Below the pieces are notes generated by a model, which was given only the letters and a program-made list of their open reading frames with translations, ran no database searches and was not told the origin of the DNA. Positions 11,604 through 22,193 of a stretch of DNA of 64,000 nucleotides are shown piece after piece. The first letter of the stretch is position 1. Each line of letters opens with the position of its first letter. The translations under genes were made by a program, and so were the position numbers. The DNA is from Hofstenia miamia. Taxonomy: Eukaryota > Xenacoelomorpha > Acoela > Hofsteniidae. The stretch spans positions 366,745 through 430,744 of the forward strand of contig CABFPE010000524.1 in the NCBI GenBank assembly GCA_900660155.1. Direction: 5' to 3'.

Positions 11604-13328
11604 GTCCTGAGTAGTAGAAGCCGTGGCAAGGAGGTTACACTTTTTTCTGATTGGTCGAGAGGTGGAGGCAAGGAGGTTACACTTTTTTGTGATTGGTTGA
11701 GAGGGGTGGCCTTTGACCTGAGATGCCGTGGATATTGGCGGGGGGTGTTTTACTGACGTCATGCATGTACTTTTACTAGTTTTTGTGGTATTTATGGGAC
11801 ANNNNNNNNNNNNNNNNNNNNNNNNNNNNNNNNNNNNNNNNNNNNNNNNNNNNNNNNNNNNNNNNNNNNNNNNNNNNNNNNNNNNNNNNNNNNNNNNNNN
11901 NNNNNNNNNNNNNNNNNNNNNNNNNNNNNNNNNNNNNNNNNNNNNNNNNNNNNNNNNNNNNNNNNNNNNNNNNNNNNNNNNNNNNNNNNNNNNNNNNNNN
12001 NNNNNNNNNNNNNNNNNNNNNNNNNNNNNNNNNNNNNNNNNNNNNNNNNNNNNNNNNNNNNNNNNNNNNNNNNNNNNNNNNNNNNNNNNNNNNNNNNNNN
12101 NNNNNNNNNNNNNNNNNNNNNNNNNNNNNNNNNNNNNNNNNNNNNNNNNNNNNNNNNNNNNNNNNNNNNNNNNNNNNNNNNNNNNNNNNNNNNNNNNNNN
12201 NNNNNNNNNNNNNNNNNNNNNNNNNNNNNNNNNNNNNNNNNNNNNNNNNNNNNNNNNNNNNNNNNNNNNNNNNNNNNNNNNNNNNNNNNNNNNNNNNNNN
12301 NNNNNNNNNNNNNNNNNNNNNNNNNNNNNNNNNNNNNNNNNNNNNNNNNNNNNNNNNNNNNNNNNNNNNNNNNNNNNNNNNNNNNNNNNNNNNNNNNNNN
12401 NNNNNNNNNNNNNNNNNNNNNNNNNNNNNNNNNNNNNNNNNNNNNNNNNNNNNNNNNNNNNNNNNNNNNNNNNNNNNNNNNNNNNNNNNNNNNNNNNNNN
12501 NNNNNNNNNNNNNNNNNNNNNNNNNNNNNNNNNNNNNNNNNNNNNNNNNNNNNNNNNNNNNNNNNNNNNNNNNNNNNNNNNNNNNNNNNNNNNNNNNNNN
12601 NNNNNNNNNNNNNNNNNNNNNNNNNNNNNNNNNNNNNNNNNNNNNNNNNNNNNNNNNNNNNNNNNNNNNNNNNNNNNNNNNNNNNNNNNNNNNNNNNNNN
12701 NNNNNNNNNNNNNNNNNNNNNNNNNNNNNNNNNNNNNNNNNNNNNNNNNNNNNNNNNNNNNNNNNNNNNNNNNNNNNNNNNNNNNNNNNNNNNNNNNNNN
12801 NTTTGTTAATAAACATTCTTAATTGATTTTGTTTAAACTTTAAATATTCATGTGTTTTATATTGTGAATGTCATTTCATTTGACTTGTATATTAACCATT
12901 AATTTAGATGCTACTGTTTGAAATTCATAATGTGTAAATGCACATTGCATTTGTTTCCTACAGAATTCCCCCAACAACAGTGATGATAAACTAGCCTAAT
13001 AGACAAATTTAATAGTACAATATGTATGATCATTATAAGCAAAGTGTAGAATAAATTACATTTTTGTCTTGTCTTAAACATGTATGTGGGTTTTACCACG
13101 TACGTTTATTAAATATTATTATTAATATATATTTTTACTTGGAAATATTTTTCGACCCTACTTTTTTAAACAAGTATGTAAAATAAATATGTAAACTAAA
13201 TTAATGTGATATTTCCAATGTCATGTATAAAAAGGAAAACCCANAAAAAGTGTAACCTCCTTGCCTCCACCTCTTGACCAATCAGAAAAAAGTGTAACCT
13301 CCTTGCCGCGGCTTCTACTACTGTCCTG
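11604..13328. mobile_element. TIR DNA transposon with 6-bp target duplication, contains assembly gap
   Basis: The left end reads AGTAGTAGAAGCCGTGGCAA from 11610. The right end is its reverse complement, finishing CTACTACT at 13322. The inverted match runs about 85 bp with few changes (GTGG/GCGG, TCGAG/TCAAG). The element is flanked by GTCCTG at 11604-11609 and GTCCTG at 13323-13328, a 6-bp target duplication. Within each TIR a unit of about 40 bp is repeated in tandem: GGCAAGGAGGTTACACTTTT followed by a TGATTGG (inverted CCAAT) box. A perfect TGACGTCA palindrome sits at 11754-11761. Most of the interior is a run of 1000 N, so the coding content is unknown. The superfamily is not identified. 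Confidence 0.85.
11802..12801. other. Assembly gap (1000 N)
   Basis: Exactly 1000 undetermined bases, a likely placeholder length. It interrupts the TIR element, so the true size and content of that element are unknown. Confidence 0.99.
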
Positions 13329-13794
13329 CAAATATTTATATAGTAGAACTCATTTGCTATTATAGATTCAACTGATTTTAACACAAAATTATTGTAATAA
13401 AAAGCTGTTGGTGTCTGAAAAGGCACAATAATATTTGCCTATGTTTAAAATGGATTACCACAATAACATGAAATAATGATTATTATTGCGCAATCCAAAA
13501 CCTAAATTAAAACTGGCCTAATTTGAAATTCGAGCACTATCGGAATAATTCAGAGCACTCTGCTAAGCAAAATCTTATCATAATTAGCCATTCATGCAAT
13601 GGCATCAAGCCCCTTAAAAATAAGGTGGGCTAAATGTTCGAAAAATTTTATTTATGCGAGAACATCATTCATATCAAACAGCTTCCGTGTTTCACTAAAA
13701 TTCTTTATGATTTCTTGAAAAAATAATTTAAAAGCTAATAGTTCACATGCTATTAAAGATGCAAAATCAGAAGGCACCATAGAATAAGGAGTGT
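13329..13794. other. Stretch with no recognised feature
   Basis: AT-rich flank of the TIR element. No ORF with family motifs and no repeat structure was seen. Confidence 0.5.
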
Positions 13795-14025
13795 CTACAT
13801 TTTAGAACCACGATCCCAATAAAGTGCGAAAACTTCAACCCCATTATCTTCCGCGAATCTGATCTTGTGTATGACATTCTTCAATGGGCTTGGGAGGTCT
13901 ATCTTCATATAAAGAAACAGTTCAACTTCGGTGTTGCTTCCATGCGCTCTAAAGCTTAGAATTGCATGAAGAGTATTGACATCGTTTTTGAAAATCTGAA
14001 TTTGCAAGTACTTCATCCAAAGCAA
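13795..14025 (-). CDS. Possible terminal exon or coding remnant, unrecognised
   Basis: A minus-strand open frame of about 76 codons ends with NGVEVFALYWDRGSKM and a TAG. The composition, with mixed charged and aromatic residues and phrases such as KIDLPSPLKNVIHKIRFAED, looks more like real protein than random AT-rich translation. A possible acceptor (GCAAATTCAG on the minus strand, near 13993) precedes part of it, but its pyrimidine tract is weak. It may be a decayed or unrelated exon. No family was recognised. Confidence 0.3.
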   Translation of the reverse strand: MLWMKYLQIQIFKNDVNTLHAILSFRAHGSNTEVELFLYMKIDLPSPLKNVIHKIRFAEDNGVEVFALYWDRGSKM

Positions 14026-14241
14026 TATGGTTTAGTAAAAATTTCATTATTGCGTTCGAGTACATTCGTCAAGAGATGTTCCACAGCTCACGATTTCCAA
14101 CGTCACTATGGTGAATAAACAAAGCACGACCAAGATATTAAATATCTTTTAGTGCATGCATATTTAACAAAATTCAATGTAGTGCATTGTAAATTATATT
14201 GCAACAAAATTTGCATTGAGGATGATTTTAAATGGAAACCG

Positions 14242-14282
<41 letters not shown>

Positions 14283-14775
14283 TAATGATCAAGGGCTGCT
14301 GTCGATTTTTGAATATCTCATTGGTTTCCCTTTGAATCATCTAGCATTAGTAGCCAATTGTAATAAGTTCAGTGTCCCACTGCACGCATTTGATTAAATT
14401 GAAAATTATAACAAAATCGATTTCTTATGTAAGCTATTCATTTCATTTCCAATCATTTCAATTTTTTAGGTAGGAAGTCTATCTAAATCAAAAAATTAGT
14501 GCATTGTTCTGCATATTTAACATTTATGTTGTTAGTTTCTTGAAAGTTTATGATACCATGACCCGAACAACTTTTAGATTATTTACACATATTTAAGTTA
14601 AAGTATAGCGTCTACTTGTAATATCATTATATGCATATACATGTGGATATATTATGAAAACAACCCTTCTATTTTACATGCTGAATGTTCAAACTAATTC
14701 ATACTTTTTTTTAATCAGAAAGCTTTTCTCCACTTTCGAACATGTATTAAAATAAATATATTTTTTTGCATTTAG
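14026..14775. other. Noncoding stretch upstream of the 14.8-kb exon, with an AT microsatellite
   Basis: If the exon at 14776 is spliced, this is the last part of its upstream intron. It contains (AT)n at about 14245-14275. No upstream coding exon could be recognised. Confidence 0.5.
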
Positions 14776-15633
14776 GTTAAACGAGCAAAGATTGCCAAAG
14801 AACTGCTGAAATTTAAAAAATTATGTTCTAATGTCCCAGATGAATGTAGCGTTTGTTTGAATTTGGTGTGCTATCCTTTGCTAGAAAATTGTACAATGGA
14901 AGTTGATACTGTCTTGAAGAACATACCAGGAGTAATTGTCGAGGATTGCTCACGTCTTGGTAAATTGAAAACTGTGATAAAGGGAATCAAAGTGTTGTTA
15001 AAAGAAAAATGCGAGGAAGTTAATGAACATTTTTTCTGGGATGACACAAAGCAAATTTCCTCTGATGTCATTCAAAGCATTGGAGATACTACCGTAGCCA
15101 ATGGTGGGCCAATTAGAGATAAGTTTGAATGGGTAGATGACACAGCTGATGCATTTTCAAGGAAAAAAAGAGAAAATACAGGGACAAACATATGTGCAAT
15201 GAAGAAGCCCTTTGGTAAATATGAGTGCATCAAAATTTTTAGCGATGCATGCTTCACATGTCAGGAAATTACATGCTTGTTCAAAAATTTCAAATCTGGA
15301 GTGCAACAATGTAAGCATCATGAAGATTTGAAAGATAAAGAAATTGAGGTGAAGAATTTACGAAAACGTGTTACAGATTTTGATATTGGTTTGGAAGGCA
15401 TCGATGAAAATTTCATTTTTTGGATTGAAAGAGTGAAAAAGAGAGAAAGAGTTAAGAAAACAAACAGATTCATACGGGTTAGCGCCGCCTATGATCACGA
15501 AGGGGATGCAGTAATCATATTTGGTTTTCAAGTTGATCATTCGCCCATGTTCATCACTACAAAATCAAAAATAATTAACTGGATTAAGAGAGCACTTATT
15601 TACCAATATAAATATAGCAAACGTTACTTATAA
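14776..15633 (+). CDS. Terminal exon of an unrecognised plus-strand gene (286 codons)
   Basis: A single open frame runs from a splice acceptor (TTTTTTTGCATTTAG, ending 14775) to a TAA at 15631-15633. It encodes 285 residues before the stop, phase 0. The first ATG in the frame is at 14857, but the frame is open back to the acceptor (VKRAKIAKELLKFKKLC), so a spliced start is likely. The protein is hydrophilic, with many Lys, Glu and Asp. It has a cysteine-rich N-terminal patch (CSNVPDECSVC) and a second Cys/His patch around residues 165-205 (YECIKIFSDACFTCQEITC, then QQCKHHEDL), which could bind zinc. A short Lys/Glu-rich helical stretch follows, and the C-terminus is basic. No signal peptide or membrane segment is apparent. 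AATAAA lies 27 bases after the stop. Family and function are not recognised. Confidence 0.6.
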   Translation, partial: VKRAKIAKELLKFKKLCSNVPDECSVCLNLVCYPLLENCTMEVDTVLKNIPGVIVEDCSRLGKLKTVIKGIKVLLKEKCEEVNEHFFWDDTKQISSDVIQSIGDTTVANGGPIRDKFEWVDDTADAFSRKKRENTGTNICAMKKPFGKYECIKIFSDACFTCQEITCLFKNFKSGVQQCKHHEDLKDKEIEVKNLRKRVTDFDIGLEGIDENFIFWIERVKKRERVKKTNRFIRVSAAYDHEGDAVIIFGFQVDHSPMFITTKSKIINWIKRALIYQYKYSKRYL

Positions 15634-15659
15634 TATTTACAGAAAGTTAAGTGATTTTC

Positions 15660-15665
15660 AATAAA
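15660..15665 (+). promoter_or_regulatory. Polyadenylation signal AATAAA
   Basis: Canonical AATAAA 27 bases after the TAA of the 14776-15633 exon. This very short 3' UTR supports reading that exon as the end of a gene. Confidence 0.55.
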
Positions 15666-16979
15666 GTTTGCGAAATATTATAAAGAAACTTTGTAATAAA
15701 CGGATGCAATTATTTTTTATATTCACAAAAACAGAATTCTGCAGGAAAGCAACTTTAAATTTGCTTGCATAAGCTGTTCAGCTCACTTTAAGTCCCCAGT
15801 GATTGAATTTTAAAATGCTGTTAAAGATCTTTGATTTTTATTTGAATTTCTTTGCAAGTAATTGGCAAATATTTGAATTAAAATAATGCAATAATTTAAA
15901 GATCCTCCAATAAAATTTTAATTTTCTGTGGAAATAGCATAACAAAAATGTTGCAGTAAAATACAGTCGAACCTTGTTTACAGAACTATAAAAAATTGAA
16001 TTTAAGATAATTAGTTGCGACATAATGAATGTTAACTTATTTTATAAATTCTCAAAGCATTGCACAAATTCAGGGGCGCACCCAGCTTTTTCTATGAGGA
16101 TATATTGCTTTGAGGATATATATTGCTTTTCAACTTATCAAATGGAATCAGCATAATGAATGTTTATATTATTAATTACTAGCAATGAATTATTTTTATC
16201 TACACTTCAACTATGCAACCAATGTTAGGCAGGCAAACACATATGTGCTCCATAGCTTAGTCGGTGAGGCGAGTTTCGAATACAAGCTGATGCACTGTTA
16301 TCTGTTCCTAATTTCAATAAAAAAACACTTCTTTCCTTCTGTGGTAAATTGATTTTTAGAAAATCCTTTCCTTCTTAGACTAATCAGAAAATTTAGGCCC
16401 AATCGCTATCCAACCTGAATCAGGTCCAACCGATGTAATTCCAATTCGTCATGTATTTATGAAACTATTTTTAGAAATTTTTTAAAATTTTACGGCTTGC
16501 TAAATCTGCGCATTGAATTAAAAATTCTAAATTCAGTTTTTCAAGAGTATATGATACTAATGTATATTTTCAAAACCTTTAAGAAATTATATAGCTTTAA
16601 CTCCAAATTTAGTCTTATTTATCAATTTTAGCCCAATTTTTCCAATACTTCAGTCCAATTCCAGACTTGCGCAGGTATATCTAAGACTTCAACTCCTATT
16701 AACATAGAAAAATGGACAGGACTAGGAATCATTTCGTATTTCAGCTGTGCTGCCGCAAAGAAGCGTTAGTTACACTTTGCAACTTACCATAATTCGAATT
16801 ATTATTAGTTTTATAATTCAAATTTCACTACAAGTTAAGGAATATAGAAAGCGTGTTCAAATTATTTTCACTTTAGCATAACATAATTTTATAAACATTT
16901 CATTCAAACTGATTATATTTCTCATTTTTAGTTTCAGTTAAGATGTCCATTAAATTACCCCTTGTCAAATACAAACACG
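15666..16979. other. Noncoding stretch with one tRNA-like fragment
   Basis: No gene was recognised. It contains GGGGCGCACCCAGC near 16074, a wording common at transposon ends, but no partner end was found. A tRNA-like fragment sits near 16247. Confidence 0.5.
16247..16300 (+). other. tRNA-like fragment with A-box and B-box resemblance
   Basis: GCTCCATAGCTTAGTCGGTG resembles the 5' half of a tRNA, including an A-box-like TAGCTTAGTCGG. A B-box-like GTTTCGAATAC follows only about 15 bases later, where a true tRNA would have an anticodon arm in between. No cloverleaf can be closed. It may be a deleted tRNA pseudogene or the head of a tRNA-derived SINE. Confidence 0.3.
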
Positions 16980-17634
16980 CAGGGGTGGACAACTTTTGGC
17001 AATAATTAGAATGAAAATAATAGATCAAAAATCATAGTAAATTAACTAGTTTGGTATTAATAAAAATCAATATATAACATATAAGGACATTTTCAAAAAA
17101 AATCATCGTTGTGAGATAACAAAAAATGTTAATAGTGCTTCATATTTCTGTTAACACAAAAAGAAATTGGTCTAGAAAATCAAAAGTTTATGTTGCCACT
17201 AATCATAATCACTAAAGGCAAATTTGGTTCTGCTTTAGATACCTTATGTAAATGATGTGATCATAGTTGAATTTCTTTAGGTTTGACACCACAAGATGTT
17301 AATATCACAATTGTGCAAAATAAAATTAATGTTAAACCTTCAATATACAAAAAACGGTGAATTCGGTGGTGAAAGCATAATATATTTTCTGCTCATTAAA
17401 TGTGTAGTACACTCAACAGCCAATGCTATATAAATTTACTAAACAAGACAATAATGCTTCTTGAATCTGGAGTCTTAATTATATATTTCAGGAAGATTTA
17501 AGTCAATCTTATATAATTGGCAAATTATTGGCAATTTTTACTTTTTGAGCAGAATGCACTAATCGATTGTATAAAGTATTCAATAGATTAAATGTTTTCC
17601 AATTATTGCAATAATTTAATTTTGTCTACCCCTG
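16980..17634. mobile_element. hAT-like MITE (655 bp)
   Basis: The left end CAGGGGTGGACAACTTTTGG and the right end, whose reverse complement begins CAGGGGTAGACAAAATTAAA, form terminal inverted repeats of the CAGGGGTGG style typical of hAT elements. The inner match continues with GGCAATAATT versus TTGCAATAATT. The presumed 8-bp flanks (caaacacg and gggacata) match poorly, so the target duplication has decayed. No transposase is inside; it is a non-autonomous element. Confidence 0.65.
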
Positions 17635-17662
17635 GGGACATAGATTAGAACCAATACTTAAC

Positions 17663-17666
<4 letters not shown>

Positions 17667-17697
<31 letters not shown>

Positions 17698-17772
17698 NNN
17701 AAAAAATTACTAACGAAATTATCAACATACATATATAGGAATGTATTTATATATGATATATACATTATATAT

Positions 17773-17805
<33 letters not shown>
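17667..17805. repeat. Two (AT)n microsatellite tracts
   Basis: Pure (AT)n at 17667-17697 runs into NNN (17698-17700), and a second tract is at 17777-17805. The ambiguous bases show the tract length is not resolved. Confidence 0.95.
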
Positions 17806-18304
17806 CTCATTTATTAATGTTCTAGATGACTAGCTATATTAAATGTAAATTTATGTACTTGCAAATGCAATAAATTTGCGAAGCTCCAGCTAAAAAGTCC
17901 TATATTCCTATTACTTCGATACATAACATGCACTAGAAAAGATCTTTTGTGGAGTGATATATTTGAATGTTGAACCTTTGCCGGAAAAAATTAATGAGTC
18001 TTCTAGTAACATATGTTGCAAAGGGAAGAAATGTTACTAATGATAATTACTTTTAGTGGAAAACTTTGCAATTGCTTATCTACAACTTATATTGGCACAA
18101 TTCGACAAAACCTATTAGAAATTCCTGATGCTGCAAAAGGTATTCATGAAAAAATATGAGTTCTTGTTGGGACAGGATGTCAAAGCCAGTTATCAATGCC
18201 AAAATAATTATACATATCCAGAAAATATTGTTCAACTTTACAACTCAAGAAAAAATGTTATTGATAACATGGATAAACTATGTTGATGTAATTGTGTCCA
18301 AAAA

Positions 18305-18452
18305 CTTACAAATGATCAAAGCGATCAAATGATGATTTTTACAAATTTAACAAGGAACTGAGATACAAACTTTGTAGTGATTTGATTGAACTTAGAAAAT
18401 CAATGTCAAATTTGATGTAATTAATTTTAAATTGTGATCCATGGAAACGAAA
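18305..18452. repeat. 148-bp direct duplication, copy 1
   Basis: The stretch from CTTACAAATGATCAAAGCGA to CCATGGAAACGAAA is identical to bases 18634-18781, offset by 329 bases. Identity over the whole length means a very recent duplication or an assembly error. Confidence 0.95.
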
Positions 18453-18633
18453 CCAACCTAAACTTTAAAGTTCTTCAAGATCTTGCAAATCCAGTCTAAA
18501 ACTTCCAAGCAAATTTTAAGTGTTGCTAAAATTTAAAAAAATTTTTGGTTGAATCTATAAAGTAGAAGACTGTAACAAATGAGTTGGTTCATAATGCAAA
18601 TTTCAAACTATTATGACTATATTTCTAGCAAAT

Positions 18634-18781
18634 CTTACAAATGATCAAAGCGATCAAATGATGATTTTTACAAATTTAACAAGGAACTGAGATACAAACT
18701 TTGTAGTGATTTGATTGAACTTAGAAAATCAATGTCAAATTTGATGTAATTAATTTTAAATTGTGATCCATGGAAACGAAA
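18634..18781. repeat. 148-bp direct duplication, copy 2
   Basis: Identical partner of 18305-18452. The 181 bases between the copies are not duplicated. Confidence 0.95.
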
Positions 18782-18849
18782 TTGATATTTTACATACATC
18801 GATTCTTTGCATAAGTTGCATCGGTATTTTATTTTTCATTTTTTGTTTG

Positions 18850-18875
18850 GTAGTTATATATATATATATATAAAG
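18850..18875. repeat. Short (AT)n microsatellite
   Basis: TATATATATATATATATA tract within AT-rich noncoding DNA. Confidence 0.9.
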
Positions 18876-19202
18876 ATTTAAATAGAACCCCATTTATTAG
18901 CAAAAATTACAACTAAAAGAATATATTTTGAATTATTTATGATATGCATGCAAGTGTTATTGTGAAATTTCATCAAAAAAAATTAAATGCATACAATATT
19001 AATGTGGTATAGGCATATATCATTTGATTTTGATAATTTAGAAAATTTCGATCTTAAGAAGAACATTGTTTAATAAAAAGAATATCCTCCCCAGTTTTGA
19101 AAACAAAGCAAATCTATTTGAAATAGCAGATGTTTTGGTAATTAACTACAATCAATCACATTTCCACTTAGTAAACAAAGTCAATATTTACAATAGGTTG
19201 GC

Positions 19203-19578
19203 TCAAAAAATCGAATTATTTACATTATGAAAATTTGCTTCAATGTGTTTGACGTAACGGGTATATTCATCACCTTGTTGATGGAATTGATCATCGTTCG
19301 AATCTGAATCAAAAAATGATGGTGCCTTCTTTAAAGATTTTGATGAAGGATGAAGGTGAGATGTTTGATGAATTATCCGCGATTTCATTCATATGTGCAC
19401 GAATGTGCTTTTCTGCAATTTTTTTCGAGTTCTTGTCAACTTTATTAGAATGGCGGGGATCTAGAATACGTGCAATATAATGATACGCAGTTAATTTTTG
19501 GCAGCACTTTACTTGTACGTAACGCTTCAGCATTTTACTCAGATTAAAACAGCCATTCTCAGTATCAACCGACTCCAA
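19203..19578 (-). pseudogene. hAT-type transposase C-terminal remnant
   Basis: Two overlapping minus-strand frames (19309-19578 and 19203-19388) give MLKRYVQVKCCQKLTAYHYI, then ARILDPRHSNKVDKNSKKI, and later FFDSDSNDDQFHQQGDEYTR YVKHIEAN in a second frame. ILDPR followed by a helical stretch and an acidic segment before TRYV is the layout of hAT transposases ahead of the dimerisation domain. The shift of frame near 19320-19390 shows the gene is broken. No N-terminal BED finger or DDE core was found nearby. Confidence 0.45.
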
Positions 19579-20844
19579 CTTTGTAATAAAATTTACAAAA
19601 CAGGGAAAACCACATTAATCATGTGATTTCATTATGAACCTGTAAATTAATCCAGATCCAATAAAAACATTACTATCAGCTGTTAAATTTACCTGTGATA
19701 GATTTGAGATACATGTATAGTAAAGTTGTGATTTGTGATATAGTAAACAGAATTGTAAACAGAGATTTTGGGTTTTGAAATATAGTAAACAGAATAGACT
19801 TACAATACTTTTTCTTTTCTTCTCCATGCCAGCCTGTGGACCACCCGTTAAAGTTTTGCAAGGGCTTTAAGTAAAAAAATTGCTAGAAAGAACTGTGTTC
19901 TGTTACAGATGTGAATATTTACGATTTAGATTTGGTCTACAGTTATCTGTAAGTTATTTTGTTATTGTTATCTATCTATCTATATATATCTATATATATA
20001 TAAAATGCATAAAATAATGAATGCCTAAGTGCCTAAAGTGATTACTCTACTAGATTTGAATGGTTAAACCTACCCTAAATAAAGACCTAGTTATACAGAT
20101 ACATACAAATTAATTGTTTAGCTGTCATGTCAATTTGTTTGCATATAGATAGTTAAGAGTTCTTGAGGATATCCAAAAGACATAGGGCTTTGTATTTGAC
20201 TTTTATTAGAGAAGCAAAATTTTACCCATAAAAAGTGTTTAAATATTTTAAATTGAAGGTAAACAGGATTTAATAAACCAAATTTGTGTGTATAAACCAT
20301 TTCATTCTGATTGGCGGAGGAAATTGAACAGCATACTGCATTCTCTGTTTACAATTGAATTATTTCAATAAATATTAGTAATTTCAATGAATTTAAGATT
20401 TGTAAATATTTTTTATTCGTCAAATTTTGCTTACTCATATTTATTATATATGAGCTAGGAGACAACAACTTATATGTTGAGGTGAGATAGAAATTAATTT
20501 GTTAGAACAAGGAACACTATTGATTATATATTTATCTCTCTAAAGTCATTGCTTAAATTGAGTACTTGTTGGACACTGGCCAAAGGCAGCAATGCAGTGA
20601 AGAGAGGTGCAGTCCGAAGAGATTCATCTATGAACTTATTAATTGCAACCTGAATTAGCATCAGTCCAGCCACTTATATATGTATTGTTGCTTAATCTTT
20701 TGAGAGTCAGTAGGATCCTAAGCACATGTAAATTAAGAAAATATATAACAAAAACTTTAAAAGCTAGCAGCACCATTGCTCATTCACCTGAAAATAGCAT
20801 TTGGAAATTATTCATCTGTTAGTAATTTGAAACCCAAATATAAT
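19579..20844. other. Noncoding stretch, no recognised feature
   Basis: AT-rich DNA with short simple repeats (CTATCTATCTATATATATCT near 19970). No coding region or element ends were recognised. Confidence 0.5.
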
Positions 20845-21619
20845 AATAATGAGAAGAGCTTAAGCAGAGATTAGCTGCAGAAGCTGAGAAACTGAGAAAA
20901 TATAGGGCAAGGGCAAAACAGGCAAGAGACAATATGAAGTTTAAGACCCAAGAACGAAGATTGTACCAAGAACTATATGCAGAAGAAAAGGCTACAGCTA
21001 GAGCAGGCGAGGACCCAGTAAGGTTCTGGGAGAATATATGGGGATGAGCGGGACCAGAGATAAAGAGTAAGCAGGCGCGCAACGAATTCAGGCAAGAAGA
21101 AGAACTAATCACAACTGCAAAGCTGAAGGAGGCTCTAAATAAGATGAAGAACTTGAATGCGCTAGTCAGAGATGAGGTACATGGATATTGGCTGAAGAAG
21201 TTCACAAATGTTCATGAGAGACTAGCAGTAGCATTGAAGGAGTGTTTTGTGAGTGGGTGTCCAGAGTGGATGGTAGTGGGAAGAACAGAAAGTTAGTGAG
21301 GCAAGCAACTTTTGGCCAATAACATGTCTGCCAACAACTTGGAAATTGTTAACTTCAGCATATCACATAGGTGGGTATTGAGGACGCTAGAGGTCAATGG
21401 AGTTTCACAGAAATGGTTTGAATTTCTAGAGAGAGAGAGACTGAAAAGTGGCAGACTGTGATAGACGGGCACAGGTTGAGGTTTAGGCAAGGCATATTCC
21501 AGTAGACAGATTAGCACCACTACTGTTTGTAGTTAGCTTAATCCCCATCACAGAAAAGTTAAAGGCGACAGGTATATGTATGAAAGAGGCGAAGACAGTA
21601 GATCATCTGATAGCAGGGT

Positions 21620-22144
21620 GTGAGAAGTTGGTACAGAATGAGCATAAGTTCAGGCATGGGAAGAATGGTACATCGGAGTTTGAGCAGGCAGCATGGGTTA
21701 GAAGCAGGAGACAAATGGTATGAGTACAAGCCACAGGGCGTCATAGAAAATGAGAAGGCTAAGATACTGTGGGACTTCAACATACAGACAAGCAAGGTGA
21801 TAGAAGCATGGAGGACAGACATAGTAGTGGTAGACAAAAAGAAAAGATTGGGAACAAGGATAGACATAGCAGTACCAAAGGACAGAAATGTAGAAAGCAA
21901 GGAGAAAAAGAAGGTAGACAAGTACAGGGAGTTGGCAGAGGAAATGGAAAGGTTGTGGAAGTTAAAGAAAGTTGAAGTAGTCCCGGTAGTTGTAGGAGCA
22001 CTAGGAGCAATGAGTAAGAAGCATAAGAGATACATGGAGGAGTTGGCAGTACCAAAGTTGGGAGGAGCAGTAGCACAGAAGGCAGCATTGTTAGGAACAG
22101 CTAGAGTTCTAAGGAAAGCTCTCAGACTCCCTTGGAACTGGTGA
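21620..22144 (+). pseudogene. C-terminal endonuclease domain of LINE copy A
   Basis: An open stretch of 174 codons. It begins in another frame from the zinc knuckle and runs through HGLEAGDKWYEYKPQGVIEN and KILWDFNIQTSKVIEAW. Then comes the endonuclease motif: TDIVVVDKKK followed by RIDIAVP, corresponding to the PD...D residues of restriction-like endonucleases (PD is TD in this copy, but RPDIV in the other copy). It ends with VVPVVVGALGAMSKKHKRYM and LGTARVLRKAL before a stop. Loss of the proline and the upstream deletion mark it as inactive. Confidence 0.8.
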
Positions 22145-22193
22145 GTTCCCCGAGCTGAGAGGGATACCAGCATGAATCTGTGAGAAGTAAGAA

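Noticed and set aside
11728-12826. Three ORFs of about 350 codons on both strands
   Set aside because: They consist of undetermined codons across the 1000-N gap; there is no sequence evidence.
15190-15320. 3CxxC-type zinc-binding domain in the 14.8-kb exon
   Set aside because: Cys/His spacing (C...CFTCQEITC...CKHH) does not fit the 3CxxC pattern or any other zinc-finger pattern closely enough to name.
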